A stretch of 64,000 nt of DNA from Streptomyces asiaticus (lineage in GTDB: Bacteria > Actinomycetota > Actinomycetes > Streptomycetales > Streptomycetaceae): NCBI RefSeq assembly GCF_018138715.1, contig NZ_JAGSHX010000006.1:1798001-1862000 (forward strand), written 5' to 3'. The first letter of the stretch is position 1, and each line of letters starts with the position of its first letter. This document shows positions 26,129 through 34,858 of the stretch, in pieces. The position numbers were made by a program, and so were the translations under genes. A model generated the notes under the pieces. It ran no database searches. It was given only the letters and a program-made list of their open reading frames with translations, and was not told the DNA's origin.

Positions 26129-27529
26129 TCAGTTCAGGTACTGACAGGTGTCACGGGGGAGGAACTGGCCGTGCCCGGCACGTCCGGTGTACTCCCGCCG
26201 GTCGATGACGGGGACACCGCGCGAGAGCACGGTCTCGACCTGCCCGGTGATCTGCTTGCCCTCGTACGCCGAGTAGTCGACGTTCATGTGATGGGTCTCG
26301 GCGGACAGGGTCTGCCCGGCCCCCGGGTCGTAGACGACGATGTCGGCGTCGGCCCCGGGCGCGATGGTGCCCTTGCGCGGGTAGAGGCCGAACATCCTGG
26401 CCGGGGTGGCGCAGGCGATCTCGATCCAGCGGCGGCGGGAGATACGGCCGTCCACCACGGCCTGGTGGAGCAGGTCCATCCGGTGCTCCACGCCCGGCAT
26501 GCCATTGGGGATCTTGGAGAAGTCGCCCCGGCCCAGCTCCTTCTGCCCGGTGAAGCAGAACGGGCAGTGGTCGGTGGAGACCACCTGGAGGTCGTTGGTC
26601 CGCAGCCCCCGCCACAGCGCGGCCTGGTGCGCGGCGGGCCGCAGCGGGGTGGAGCAGACGTACTTGGCGCCCTCGAAGTCCGGTTCTGCGAGGTTGTCCG
26701 TAGACAGGAACAGATACTGCGGACAGGTCTCGCCGAAGACCGGAAGCCCCAGGTCACGGGCGTGGATCAGCTCCGCTACGGCCTCCTCGGCCGATACGTG
26801 GACCACATAGAGGGGGGCGCCGGCCACCCGGGCGAGCTGGATGGCGCGATGGGTCGCCTCCGACTCCAGCAGCGCCTTGCGGACCTCACCGTGGTAGCGG
26901 GGGTCGGTCCTGCCCTCGGCCAGCGCCTGCTCCACCAGGACGTCGATGGCGATGCCGTTCTCGGCGTGCATCATGATCAGCCCGCCGTTGCCGGAGGCGC
27001 GCTGCATGGCCCGCAGGATCTGCCCGTCGTCGCTGTAGAAGACCCCCGGATAGGCCATGAACAGCTTGAAGCTGCTCACGCCCTCCCCCACCAGGAGATC
27101 CATCTCCTTGAGCGTGCTCTCGTTCACATCGGAGAGGATCATGTGGAAGCCGTAGTCGATGGCGCAGTTGCCGCGCGCCTTGAGGTGCCAGGCGTCCAGC
27201 CCCTCGCGCAGGGCGTGGCCCACGGTCTGGACGGCGAAGTCCACGATGGTGGTGGTGCCGCCCCAGGCCGCCGCCCGGGTGCCGGTCTCGAAGGTGTCGG
27301 AGGCGAACGTGCCGCCGAACGGCATCTCCATATGGGTGTGCCCGTCGACCCCGCCCGGGATGACGTACTTGCCGGTGGCGTCGATCGTACGGGCGGCGGT
27401 CCAGCCCTGGGCCCACTCGCTGCCGGGCGCGGCGAGGGCGGCGACCTTGCCGTCCTCGATCAGCACATCGGCCGGGGTCTCCTCGGCGGCGGTGACGACC
27501 AGCCCGCCACGGATCACGGTACGGGACAT
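26129..27529 (-). CDS. hydA: Dihydropyrimidinase / hydantoinase
   Basis: A 466-residue cyclic amidohydrolase opening dihydrouracil or hydantoin rings. The binuclear zinc site is visible: GHTHMEMPFGG (two His), the lysine to be carboxylated in SSFKLFMAYPG, HAENG, YVVHVS and the Asp in STDHCPFCF. Its start overlaps the aminotransferase stop as TGATG, so translation should be coupled. Together with the neighbouring C-N hydrolase it gives beta-alanine from dihydrouracil. Confidence 0.95.
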   Translation of the reverse strand: MSRTVIRGGLVVTAAEETPADVLIEDGKVAALAAPGSEWAQGWTAARTIDATGKYVIPGGVDGHTHMEMPFGGTFASDTFETGTRAAAWGGTTTIVDFAVQTVGHALREGLDAWHLKARGNCAIDYGFHMILSDVNESTLKEMDLLVGEGVSSFKLFMAYPGVFYSDDGQILRAMQRASGNGGLIMMHAENGIAIDVLVEQALAEGRTDPRYHGEVRKALLESEATHRAIQLARVAGAPLYVVHVSAEEAVAELIHARDLGLPVFGETCPQYLFLSTDNLAEPDFEGAKYVCSTPLRPAAHQAALWRGLRTNDLQVVSTDHCPFCFTGQKELGRGDFSKIPNGMPGVEHRMDLLHQAVVDGRISRRRWIEIACATPARMFGLYPRKGTIAPGADADIVVYDPGAGQTLSAETHHMNVDYSAYEGKQITGQVETVLSRGVPVIDRREYTGRAGHGQFLPRDTCQYLN

Positions 27530-28875
27530 CAGCTCGCGCTCCTTCCGGACCGGGTGGTCTCCAGGGCGGTCCTGAGGGCCGCGTCGAGGATCTCCGCGCC
27601 CTCCTCGGCCTCGGCGACGGTGAGGCTGAGCGGCGGGGCGATCCGCAGCACGCTGGTGTTGTGCCCGCCGCCCTTGCCGATGAGCAGCCCGCCCTCCCGG
27701 GCGGCCTCCAGCACGGCGGACGCGCCCTCGGGCGACGGATCGCCGGTGCCGGGGTCCACCAGCTCGACGCCGATCATCAGCCCCCGGCCACGGACCTCGC
27801 GCACACCGTCCAGACCGGCGCAGGCGGCGCGCAGCCGCTCGATCAGCAGCCCGCCGACCCGGCGGGCGTTGCCCTGGAGGTCGTGTTCGACCAGGTGGTT
27901 GAGGTTGGCCAGACCGGCGGCCATGGTGATCGGGCTGCCGCCGAAGGTGGAGATGGAGTTGGCGCCCAGGCAGTTCATGACCTCGGCGCGGGCGACGACA
28001 CCGCCGATCGACATGCCGTTGCCGATGCCCTTGGCGAAGGTGAGGATGTCGGGCGGCCCGGAGCCGTCGTGCGCCTGCCAGCCCCAGAAGTGGTCGCCGG
28101 TGCGGCCCCAGCCGGTCTGCACCTCGTCGGTGATCCACAGGATGCCGTGCCGGTCGAGCACCTCGCGGAAGGCGGCGAACAGCCCGTCGGGCGGGGAGGT
28201 GAAACCGCCGACGCCCTGGATCGGCTCGGCGATCAGCGCGGCGACATTGCCGTACCCCTGGCCGAGGACGTCCTCGAGGTCGGCCACGCACGCCTTGATG
28301 AACTCCCCGTCGGACAGCCCGGCGAACGGGCCCCGGGTGCGCACCCCACCGTGTACGTAGAGCGTCTGCAACGGGGACAGACTGGTCGGTGACCAGCCGC
28401 GGTTGCCGGTGATGCCGACGGCCGAGAAGGAGCGGCCGTGGTAGCTGTTGCGCATCGCCAGGATCTGGTTGGAGCGGCGGTACGCGGTGGCGAGCAGCAG
28501 GGCCGTGTCATTGGCCTCGGTGCCGGAAGTGGTGAAGAAGACCCGCGCGTCCGGGATGCCGGACAGCGCGGCGACCCGCTCGGCCAGGTCGACCATGGGC
28601 CGGTCGAGGTAGAGCGTGGAGGTGTGCAGGATCCGCCCGGCCTGCTCGCTGATCGCCTTGGTGACCTCGGGGAGGGCGTGGGCGGTCATCGTGGTGAGGA
28701 TGCCGCCGAAGAAGTCGAGGTAGCGGTTGCCCTCGGCGTCCCAGACATGGCGTCCCTCGCCGTGGGTGATCTCGATGGGGCGCTGGTAGTAGACGGCGAG
28801 CCAGTCGGGGAGTACGGCCTGGTGGCGGGCGTGGAGGGTGGCGTGGGCGCCGCCTTTGACGTCGTCGCTGCTCAT
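27529..28875 (-). CDS. Class III (aspartate aminotransferase family) omega-aminotransferase
   Basis: A 448-residue PLP enzyme of fold type I, class III. It shows FFTTSGTEANDTALLLA (phosphate loop), NSYHGRSF, WITDEVQTGWGRTG and the PLP lysine in ILTFAKGIGNG. In this operon the likely substrate is beta-alanine or a beta-amino acid released by the C-N hydrolase, giving malonate semialdehyde. Its start overlaps the upstream hydrolase stop by four bases (ATGA). Confidence 0.92.
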   Translation of the reverse strand: MSSDDVKGGAHATLHARHQAVLPDWLAVYYQRPIEITHGEGRHVWDAEGNRYLDFFGGILTTMTAHALPEVTKAISEQAGRILHTSTLYLDRPMVDLAERVAALSGIPDARVFFTTSGTEANDTALLLATAYRRSNQILAMRNSYHGRSFSAVGITGNRGWSPTSLSPLQTLYVHGGVRTRGPFAGLSDGEFIKACVADLEDVLGQGYGNVAALIAEPIQGVGGFTSPPDGLFAAFREVLDRHGILWITDEVQTGWGRTGDHFWGWQAHDGSGPPDILTFAKGIGNGMSIGGVVARAEVMNCLGANSISTFGGSPITMAAGLANLNHLVEHDLQGNARRVGGLLIERLRAACAGLDGVREVRGRGLMIGVELVDPGTGDPSPEGASAVLEAAREGGLLIGKGGGHNTSVLRIAPPLSLTVAEAEEGAEILDAALRTALETTRSGRSAS

Positions 28876-29714
28876 GGCCGCACCAGCCCCTCGTAGGCGT
28901 CGGGCCGCCGGTCGCGGTAGAACGCCCACTGCTGGCGCACCTCGTCGATCAGGCCGAAGTCGAGGTCGCGGACGATCAGCTCCTCCTCCTTGTCACTGGC
29001 CACATCGCCGACGAACTGACCGCGCGGATCGACGAAGTAGCTGGTGCCGTAGAAGTCGTTGTCGCCGTACTCCTCGGTGCCGACGCGGTTGATCGCGGCG
29101 ATGAAGTACTCGTTGGCGACGGCCGCGGCGGGCTGCTCCAGCTGCCAGAGGTAGGCCGACAGGCCCCGGGAGGTGGCCGAGGGGTTGTAGACCAGCTGCG
29201 CCCCCGCCAGGCCCAGCTCACGCCAGCCCTCGGGGAAGTGGCGGTCGTAGCAGATGTACACCCCGACCTTGCCCACGGCGGTGTCGAACACCGGCCAGCC
29301 CACGTTTCCCGGCTTGAAGTAGTACTTCTCCCAGAACCCCTTGACCTGCGGGATGTGGTGCTTGCGGTACTTGCCGAGGTAGCTGCCGTCCGCGTCGATC
29401 ACGGCGGCGGTGTTGTAGTAGAAGCCGGACTGCTCGAGCTCGAAGACGGGGACGACGATCACCATCCCGGTCTCCCGGGCGAGCGCCTGCATCCGCCGCA
29501 CGGTCGGCCCGTCCGGCACCGCCTCCGCCCACCGGTAGTGTTCCGCCTCCTGCACCTGGCAGAAGTACGGCGCGTTGAACACCTCCTGGAAGCCGATCAC
29601 CTTGGCGCCCTGAGCGGCCGCCTGCCGGGCGTACTCCTCATGCTTCGCGATCATCGATTCGGTATCGCCGGTCCAGGTGGCCTGGACGAGAGCGGCACGT
29701 ACGAGGTTGGCCAT
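28872..29714 (-). CDS. Nitrilase-superfamily C-N hydrolase, probable beta-ureidopropionase
   Basis: A 280-residue carbon-nitrogen hydrolase with the Glu-Lys-Cys triad in IGFQEVFNAPYF, GKYRKHHIPQ and VGVYICYDRHFPEGW. In family and context it should cleave N-carbamoyl-beta-alanine to beta-alanine, CO2 and ammonia. It is the first gene of the operon; a GAGGAG site stands before ATG 29714. Confidence 0.93.
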   Translation of the reverse strand: MANLVRAALVQATWTGDTESMIAKHEEYARQAAAQGAKVIGFQEVFNAPYFCQVQEAEHYRWAEAVPDGPTVRRMQALARETGMVIVVPVFELEQSGFYYNTAAVIDADGSYLGKYRKHHIPQVKGFWEKYYFKPGNVGWPVFDTAVGKVGVYICYDRHFPEGWRELGLAGAQLVYNPSATSRGLSAYLWQLEQPAAAVANEYFIAAINRVGTEEYGDNDFYGTSYFVDPRGQFVGDVASDKEEELIVRDLDFGLIDEVRQQWAFYRDRRPDAYEGLVRP

Positions 29715-29735
29715 GATCAGCTCCTCAACCTGTGT

Positions 29736-29747
29736 CTACGCACGTAG
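29736..29747. promoter_or_regulatory. Possible operator of the pyrimidine-catabolic operon
   Basis: CTACG-CA-CGTAG is a perfect 5-base inverted repeat located 22 bases ahead of the first start codon. This position would allow a repressor to block the operon. No regulator gene is adjacent, so this is a weak inference. Confidence 0.3.
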
Positions 29748-30348
29748 ATTCCGGGCTGTGAAGAACGTAAGAGCGCACTGACCACTCTGGCAATACCGCC
29801 GCCGTTACTCAACGAAGACGATCACGTTTCGTGTTTTGTCGGGTCTGGGTTCAGGCGAGACGGGCTTCTCGGCTCGGTCGAGCGGGTTAGGTCGCTCGGG
29901 CTTCTCGGCTCGGTCGGGTGCACCGCCGTTTCGCGCCTTCGGCGCAATTGAGCAGCGGGGCAGGGGGTGGGGGGCGCGGCGCCGCCGCCGGGCGCCGGGC
30001 CGGTGGAGGTGGCCGCCGGTGGCGGCTTCCCTGGCCGAGGGCTGAGGCAGCGCCGGACAGCGGGAGGGGTTGGGGTACCCCTCTCGAAAACGTTTGACAA
30101 ATTAGTTGCTTCAGATCAAGTGTTTTTTCGAGGGGTACCCGGAGAGGCCGTCAGCCCGGCATCGGCCTCAGCGCCCGGGCGCAGTTGCCGCCAGCGGCGC
30201 CCGCACCCACCGGCCCGGCGCCCGGTGACGCGGCGCGCCCCCCGCCCCCTGGCCCGCTGCTCAATCGCGCCGAAGGCGCGAGACGAAACCCGCACCCGAC
30301 CGAGCCGACCAGCCCGAACGACCCCGCCACCACCCCCTCGCGCGAGCG
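29748..30348. repeat. Gene-free region holding a long imperfect inverted repeat
   Basis: No gene is credible here. The left arm (about 29903-30091) and right arm (about 30121-30312) are inverted copies at roughly three quarters identity by eye. Both carry CTCGGTCGGGTG, a CGCCTTCGGCG hairpin followed by ATTGAGCAGCGGG, GGGCGCCGGGCCGGTGG and GGTACCCCTCGAAAA-type inner ends. The centre is an AT-rich stretch of about 30 bases. A transcript through it could fold into a very long hairpin. It separates the 586-residue protein gene from the pyrimidine operon and may act as a terminator, or be two head-to-head copies of a dispersed repeat. Confidence 0.75.
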
Positions 30349-32109
30349 TCACGCGAGGCCGGGGACACCCGGCAGGCGCGCGGCGCGGAGGGCGTGGGCC
30401 AGGTCGTGGTGGGCGCTGGAGGAGACCTCGGCGGCCACATCGAGCAGCAGGGGCACCAGCGTCGCGGGGTCCTCGGCCGCCGCTCGCGCCGCGTCCTCCG
30501 GCGTACGTACCCGTACGAGCGCCTCGAGCAGGAACCCGGCCCGGCTCGGGGCGCCCGCCGCGAGGAGCGCCTTCGCGGTGTGGGCCACCTCGGAGACGGG
30601 CCGCGAGACACTCTGCCGCAACAGCCCCTCGCCCTCGGCCTCGCGGTCCGCCGCGAACAGCGCCTCGGCGGCCGCGGCGAGCTGTAAGGGCGGCAGACAC
30701 GCCATCTCCCACAGCAGCGTGGACACATCGGCCCCGAGTCCCGCGCGCTCCAGCTCCTCCGCGAGCACCGGCAGCCGCGCGGCGGGCCAGACAGCGGCCT
30801 CGTACAGCACGACATGGGCCTCGCCGGAGCGACCCTCCGCCCGGAGTCGGCCCAGCCGCGCGACCGCCTCCTGGGCGGCACTCCGCGCCGCCGCGCGCTC
30901 CGCCGCCTCACGGGCAAGCCGTCGCCCGTCGTCCGCCACCCTGTCCCGCTTACGACGCTTGCCGCCGTCCTCGCCCTCATACGCCCCGGCGAACCGCGCC
31001 CCACGCGGGGTGGCACGGGCTTCGGCCCCGCTCTCCGCCGAGGGAGCCGCGGGCGAGGCCGGGGTCGGCACCACCGCGGCATCCTCATCCCCCGCCCCGG
31101 CAAACCGCGCCCCGCGAGGTCGCGGAGCCGCGTCCGCCTCCTCCACCCCCGCGAACCGCGCCCCGCGCGGCCGAGGTCGCGCGGGGGCAGGAGCGTGCTG
31201 GGCGGTGACCGGGCCGGGGGACGCCGCCGAGGGCCGGTTGGGCTCGTCGCCCCCGGCGACCGCCGGCCCGCCGTCCGGCCCGGCCGATGCCAGGTCGCCC
31301 TGGTGCTGGGCACCGCCGGGCTGCCGCACATCCTGGTCGCGTGCGGCGTACCCGAGTGACGCGACGCCAGAGCCGGTGGCCGCCTCCGCGCCACCGCCCT
31401 CCCCCGCGGCGTACCCGAGTGACGCGGCCCCAGGACCGGTGGCCGCCTCCGCTCCACCGCCCTCCGCTTCGTACGCCACCGCGAACCCCACCGCCCCCTG
31501 CGGACGCTCTCCCCGACCAACCCCGCCCGTCGCGGGCGCGGGCGCACCCGCGAGCGGGCTCGGTGGCGTGGGCCCCGCCGCCGCGGCCTGCGTCGGACGG
31601 GACACACCCGGAAGCGCGGCCAGGCGGGCGTGGAGTTCTTCCGCGCGGGCGGTGGCGCGCTGATAGTCGTCGTGGGCCCAGGCCAGCTCCGCGGCGAGGC
31701 GGTGCCGGGCGGCCGGGTCCTCGGCGGTGGACAGGGCCGACCGGAGGTCGGCCGAGCGTTGGGCGGCGTTCCGGCGTTGGCGGAGCATGCCGTCCAGGCG
31801 GCCCCGGAGGGCCTCGGGACGGCCGGGCCCGGCGTCGTGGGCCGCGACCGAGGCGCGGTAGAGGGTCGCCGCGCGGGATGCCGCCTCCTGGGCGGCACCG
31901 GGGCCGTGCTGGGCGGAGAGATCCTGGAGAAGGGACTGGACGAGGTCCCACGGCGGCACCTCGAGTCCGTCGAGACAGGCCCGCAGCCCGTCCGGGTCGC
32001 GCAGGGCGAAGACGCCGTACCAGCCCGCCCCCGAGTCCAGCCGTCTCGTCAGCCCCCGCAGATACGTCGCGAACTCCTCGACCTCGGCCGGGAGTTGCCC
32101 GCCCGCCAT
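30349..32109 (-). CDS. Hypothetical protein with PRGARFAG repeats
   Basis: A 586-residue protein of unknown function. Residues 1-170 are helical and start with PAEVEEFATYLRGLTRRLDSGAGWYGVF. Residues 170-360 are low complexity and hold two internal repeats: GGGAEAATGxGxASLGYAA twice, and PRGARFAG three times. The last 200 residues are helical (EELERAGLGADVSTLLWEMA ...) and resemble alpha-solenoid repeats. No signal peptide or membrane helix is seen. Such proteins are common in Streptomyces; a scaffold role is only a guess. Coding potential is supported by consistent codon bias and the conserved-looking termini. Confidence 0.75.
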   Translation of the reverse strand: MAGGQLPAEVEEFATYLRGLTRRLDSGAGWYGVFALRDPDGLRACLDGLEVPPWDLVQSLLQDLSAQHGPGAAQEAASRAATLYRASVAAHDAGPGRPEALRGRLDGMLRQRRNAAQRSADLRSALSTAEDPAARHRLAAELAWAHDDYQRATARAEELHARLAALPGVSRPTQAAAAGPTPPSPLAGAPAPATGGVGRGERPQGAVGFAVAYEAEGGGAEAATGPGAASLGYAAGEGGGAEAATGSGVASLGYAARDQDVRQPGGAQHQGDLASAGPDGGPAVAGGDEPNRPSAASPGPVTAQHAPAPARPRPRGARFAGVEEADAAPRPRGARFAGAGDEDAAVVPTPASPAAPSAESGAEARATPRGARFAGAYEGEDGGKRRKRDRVADDGRRLAREAAERAAARSAAQEAVARLGRLRAEGRSGEAHVVLYEAAVWPAARLPVLAEELERAGLGADVSTLLWEMACLPPLQLAAAAEALFAADREAEGEGLLRQSVSRPVSEVAHTAKALLAAGAPSRAGFLLEALVRVRTPEDAARAAAEDPATLVPLLLDVAAEVSSSAHHDLAHALRAARLPGVPGLA

Positions 32110-32234
32110 GGCCACCCCTCCCCCTCGGACGATGGACGATGCACAACCCGAGGCCACGCATTCGACACCCTGCGTGTTACGGAACCGGTTACGGCTGTGC
32201 TACGGGCGCTTTTCCTACTCCGCACACGACAGGA

Positions 32235-32248
32235 AAACTTGCAAGTTT
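32235..32248. promoter_or_regulatory. Perfect palindrome, probable MarR operator
   Basis: AAACTTGCAAGTTT is a perfect 14-base palindrome 27 bases ahead of the marR-like start, in an AT-rich promoter gap. MarR proteins bind such sites and usually repress their own operon. The half AAACTTGCAA recurs at 39609-39618, ahead of the TetR-type gene. Confidence 0.75.
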
Positions 32249-32274
32249 GGCTGTCGATTTCCTATGCTCCAAGC

Positions 32275-32706
32275 ATGACCCCGCATGATCCGGCACATCT
32301 CGCCGCCGACCTCGCCGGCGTCGTCACCCAGCTGATGCGCCGTATGCGGGCGGCCTCCTCGCAGGGGGCGCTCACCCCCTCCCAGCGCACCGTGCTCAGC
32401 CGGCTCTACAGCGAAGGGCCGACCACCACCGCCGCGCTGGCCCGCGCGGAGCTGGTCCGGCCGCAGTCGATGCGCATGATCCTGGCGGCGCTGGAGGAGC
32501 AGGAGCTGGTGGAGCGGGCCCCGCATCCGACCGACGGACGGCAGGTGGTCTTCTCGAGCACCGAGCGGGGGCGGCAGGCGGTCGCCTCCGTACGGCAGGC
32601 CAAGCAGAGCTGGCTGCTGGACGCGATCGACACCCGGCTCGACGCCGATGAGCGCCGCACCCTCGCCGAGGCCACCGACCTCCTGAAGCGACTGGTCCAG
32701 GAATGA
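32275..32706 (+). CDS. MarR-family regulator
   Basis: A 143-residue winged-helix regulator. The DNA-binding part reads LTPSQRTVLSRLYSEGPTT, then AALARAELVRPQSMRMILAALEEQELVERA and the wing HPTDGRQVVFSS. It overlaps the following MFS gene by four bases (ATGA), so it probably represses its own operon through the palindrome at 32235-32248, with release by the exporter's substrate. Confidence 0.92.
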   Translation: MTPHDPAHLAADLAGVVTQLMRRMRAASSQGALTPSQRTVLSRLYSEGPTTTAALARAELVRPQSMRMILAALEEQELVERAPHPTDGRQVVFSSTERGRQAVASVRQAKQSWLLDAIDTRLDADERRTLAEATDLLKRLVQE

Positions 32707-34160
32707 GCGACACCGCGGGAAAGTCCGCCATACCGGCGGCCGGGACGGCGGGCGAGCGCCATGCCCCCGCCGATCCCGCCGACCCCTTCGGCCCCCGGCT
32801 GATGGCCCCGCTGCTCATCGGCTCGGTCCTCAACCCCGTCAACTCCACGATGATCGCCACCGGCCTGGTGGCCATCGGCCATGACTTCGGGGTCGGGGCC
32901 GCCCGGACGGCCTGGCTGGTGGCCTCGCTCTATCTCGCCAGCGCCGTGGCGCAGCCCGCGATGGGGCGGCTCGCGGATCTGCTCGGTCCGCGCCGGGTCT
33001 TCCTCTCCGGGCTGCTCGTGGTGTGCGCCGCCGGGCTGGTGGGCGCGCTCGCGCCCGCGTTCGGCTGGCTGATCGCCTCGCGGGTGCTGCTCGGCGTCGG
33101 TACGTCCGCGGCGTACCCGGCGGCGATGGCGCTGCTGCGCGCCCAGTCCTTCGCCACCGGGCGGGAGACGCCGCGTCCCGTGCTCGGCCGGCTCTCGCTC
33201 GCCGCACTCGGCAGCGCGGCGGTCGGCCCGGTGCTGGGCGGGCTGCTCACCGCGACGGCCGGATGGCGGGCGATCTTCGCGGTCAATGTGCCGCTGGCCC
33301 TGCTCGGCATCACGCTCGCGCTGCTCTGGCTCCCCAGGACCCGTATGACGAGCGAGGAGGGCGGCGCGGAGGGCTCCGGGGCCAGGACGGCGGGGGCGGC
33401 GTTCGATCCGCTCGGGATCGCGCTGTTCACCGCCACCCTCACCACCCTCATGATCTTCCTGATGAACCTGGCGCGGCCCAACTGGGCGCTGCTGCCCGTC
33501 GTCCTGGTGCTCGCGGGCGCCCTCACCTGGTGGCAGCTGCGCCGCCCGCGCCCCTTCATCGATCTGCGGATGATCGGCCGCAACCGCTCGCTCGCCCTCA
33601 CCTACCTCCGCCACGGCACGGCGTACCTGGTCATCTACATGGTCATGTACGGATACGCGCAGTGGCTGGAGGAGGGCCACGGCTACTCCGCCTCCCGCGC
33701 GGGTCTGATCATGCTGCCCATGTCGGGCGCGGCCGCCGTGTGCTCGCTGCTCGGCGCCCGTACGAAGGGCATCTACGCACCGCTCGTCCTCGCGGCCGTC
33801 CTGCTCGCCGCCGGGAGCGGGGTGCTGCTGCTGGCCGACGAGTCCACCCCGCTGGTCGCGCTGCTGCTGGCCGCGGTCCTCTTCGGGCTGCCGCAGGGGC
33901 TGTCCTCGACCGGCAACCAGGCCGCCGTCTACACCCAGGCCCCGCCGACGAGCGTCGGCGCGGCGGCCGGGCTCCAGCGCACCTCGCAGTACCTGGGCGC
34001 GATCACCGCCGCCGGGCTGATCGGGCTCTTCTACGGGCAGCGGGCGACCGCCTCCGGGCTGCACGGCATCGCCATGGTGGCGGGTGCGCTCAGCCTCGCG
34101 GTGCTGATGCTGACCGCCACCGACCGGGCCCTGCGCGGCCGCGCCCGTACCCACACCTGA
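32703..34160 (+). CDS. MFS drug exporter, DHA2 type, MarR-controlled
   Basis: A 485-residue membrane protein with about 14 helices and QPAMGRLADLLGPRRVFLSG as motif A. The first helix carries LLIGSVLNPVNSTMIATGLV, with Asn in place of the usual Asp of the DTTIVN motif of close relatives. It is translated together with the MarR regulator. The substrate is unknown. Confidence 0.92.
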   Translation: MSDTAGKSAIPAAGTAGERHAPADPADPFGPRLMAPLLIGSVLNPVNSTMIATGLVAIGHDFGVGAARTAWLVASLYLASAVAQPAMGRLADLLGPRRVFLSGLLVVCAAGLVGALAPAFGWLIASRVLLGVGTSAAYPAAMALLRAQSFATGRETPRPVLGRLSLAALGSAAVGPVLGGLLTATAGWRAIFAVNVPLALLGITLALLWLPRTRMTSEEGGAEGSGARTAGAAFDPLGIALFTATLTTLMIFLMNLARPNWALLPVVLVLAGALTWWQLRRPRPFIDLRMIGRNRSLALTYLRHGTAYLVIYMVMYGYAQWLEEGHGYSASRAGLIMLPMSGAAAVCSLLGARTKGIYAPLVLAAVLLAAGSGVLLLADESTPLVALLLAAVLFGLPQGLSSTGNQAAVYTQAPPTSVGAAAGLQRTSQYLGAITAAGLIGLFYGQRATASGLHGIAMVAGALSLAVLMLTATDRALRGRARTHT

Positions 34161-34209
34161 CCACCTTCCGTTTCCTCATACGCCCCACAGACCCGCCGCA
34201 GGAGGCACC

Positions 34210-34767
34210 GTGCCCGCCACCGCGCTCGACCCGAACACCGCCCTGGTCCTCGTCGACCTCCAGAAGGGCATCACCGGACTGCCCACCGTCCACCCCACCG
34301 CCGAGGTCGTCGAGCGCGGCGCCCGGCTGGCCGCCGCCTTCCGCGAGCGCGGGCTGCCCGTCGTCCTGGTCCGGGTGGTGGCCGGGGCCCCGGGCCGCAC
34401 CGAGGCGCAGCTGGGCGGGGGCGGCGGGCAGTTCCCGGCCGACTTCGCCGACCTCGCGCCGGAACTCGGCCGCGAGGACGGCGACATCGTGGTCACCAAG
34501 CACACCTGGAGCGCCTTCCACGGCACCGACCTCGACCTCCAGCTGCGCCGCCGCGGGGCGACCCAGGTGGTGCTCGGCGGCATCGCCACCAGCATCGGGG
34601 TGGAGTCCACGGCCCGGGCGGCGTACGCGCACGGGTACCACGTGACCCTCGCGACCGACGCCATGACCGACATGGACGCGGAGGCGCACCGCAACAGCGT
34701 CGAGAAGATCTTCCCCCGGCTCGGGGAGACGGACTCCACGGACGCGATCATCGGCCTGCTGGGCTGA
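34210..34767 (+). CDS. Isochorismatase-family hydrolase lacking the catalytic cysteine
   Basis: A 185-residue isochorismatase-fold protein. The Asp is in ALVLVDLQKGITGL and the Lys in VVTKHTWSAF. The third position, Cys in amidohydrolase members, is Gly in GIATSIGVESTARAAY. This places it with the isochorismatase-like branch (as in EntB/PhzD), which lacks the nucleophile and hydrolyses vinyl ethers, and not with nicotinamidases. GTG 34210 has AGGAGG ahead of it. It lies 49 bases after the MFS gene and may share its transcript. Confidence 0.88.
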   Translation: MPATALDPNTALVLVDLQKGITGLPTVHPTAEVVERGARLAAAFRERGLPVVLVRVVAGAPGRTEAQLGGGGGQFPADFADLAPELGREDGDIVVTKHTWSAFHGTDLDLQLRRRGATQVVLGGIATSIGVESTARAAYAHGYHVTLATDAMTDMDAEAHRNSVEKIFPRLGETDSTDAIIGLLG

Positions 34768-34799
34768 TGGGCGGCTGACGGACGGCCGACGGACAGGAA

Positions 34800-34839
34800 T
34801 ACGTACGGCGGGCTCCGGAACCGGAGCCCGCCGTACGTA
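34800..34839. terminator. Bidirectional hairpin terminator
   Basis: A perfect inverted repeat of about 18 base pairs with a minimal loop (arms ACGTACGGCGGGCTCCGG and its complement) lies between the convergent isochorismatase and gamma-glutamyltransferase genes. No U-tract follows, as is common in Streptomyces. Confidence 0.85.
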
Positions 34840-34858
34840 CCTGGTCAGCGGTCAGTGG

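Noticed and set aside
30185..31663. 492-codon plus-strand frame
   Set aside because: It is antisense to the PRGARFAG protein, which has the more natural composition and helical ends.
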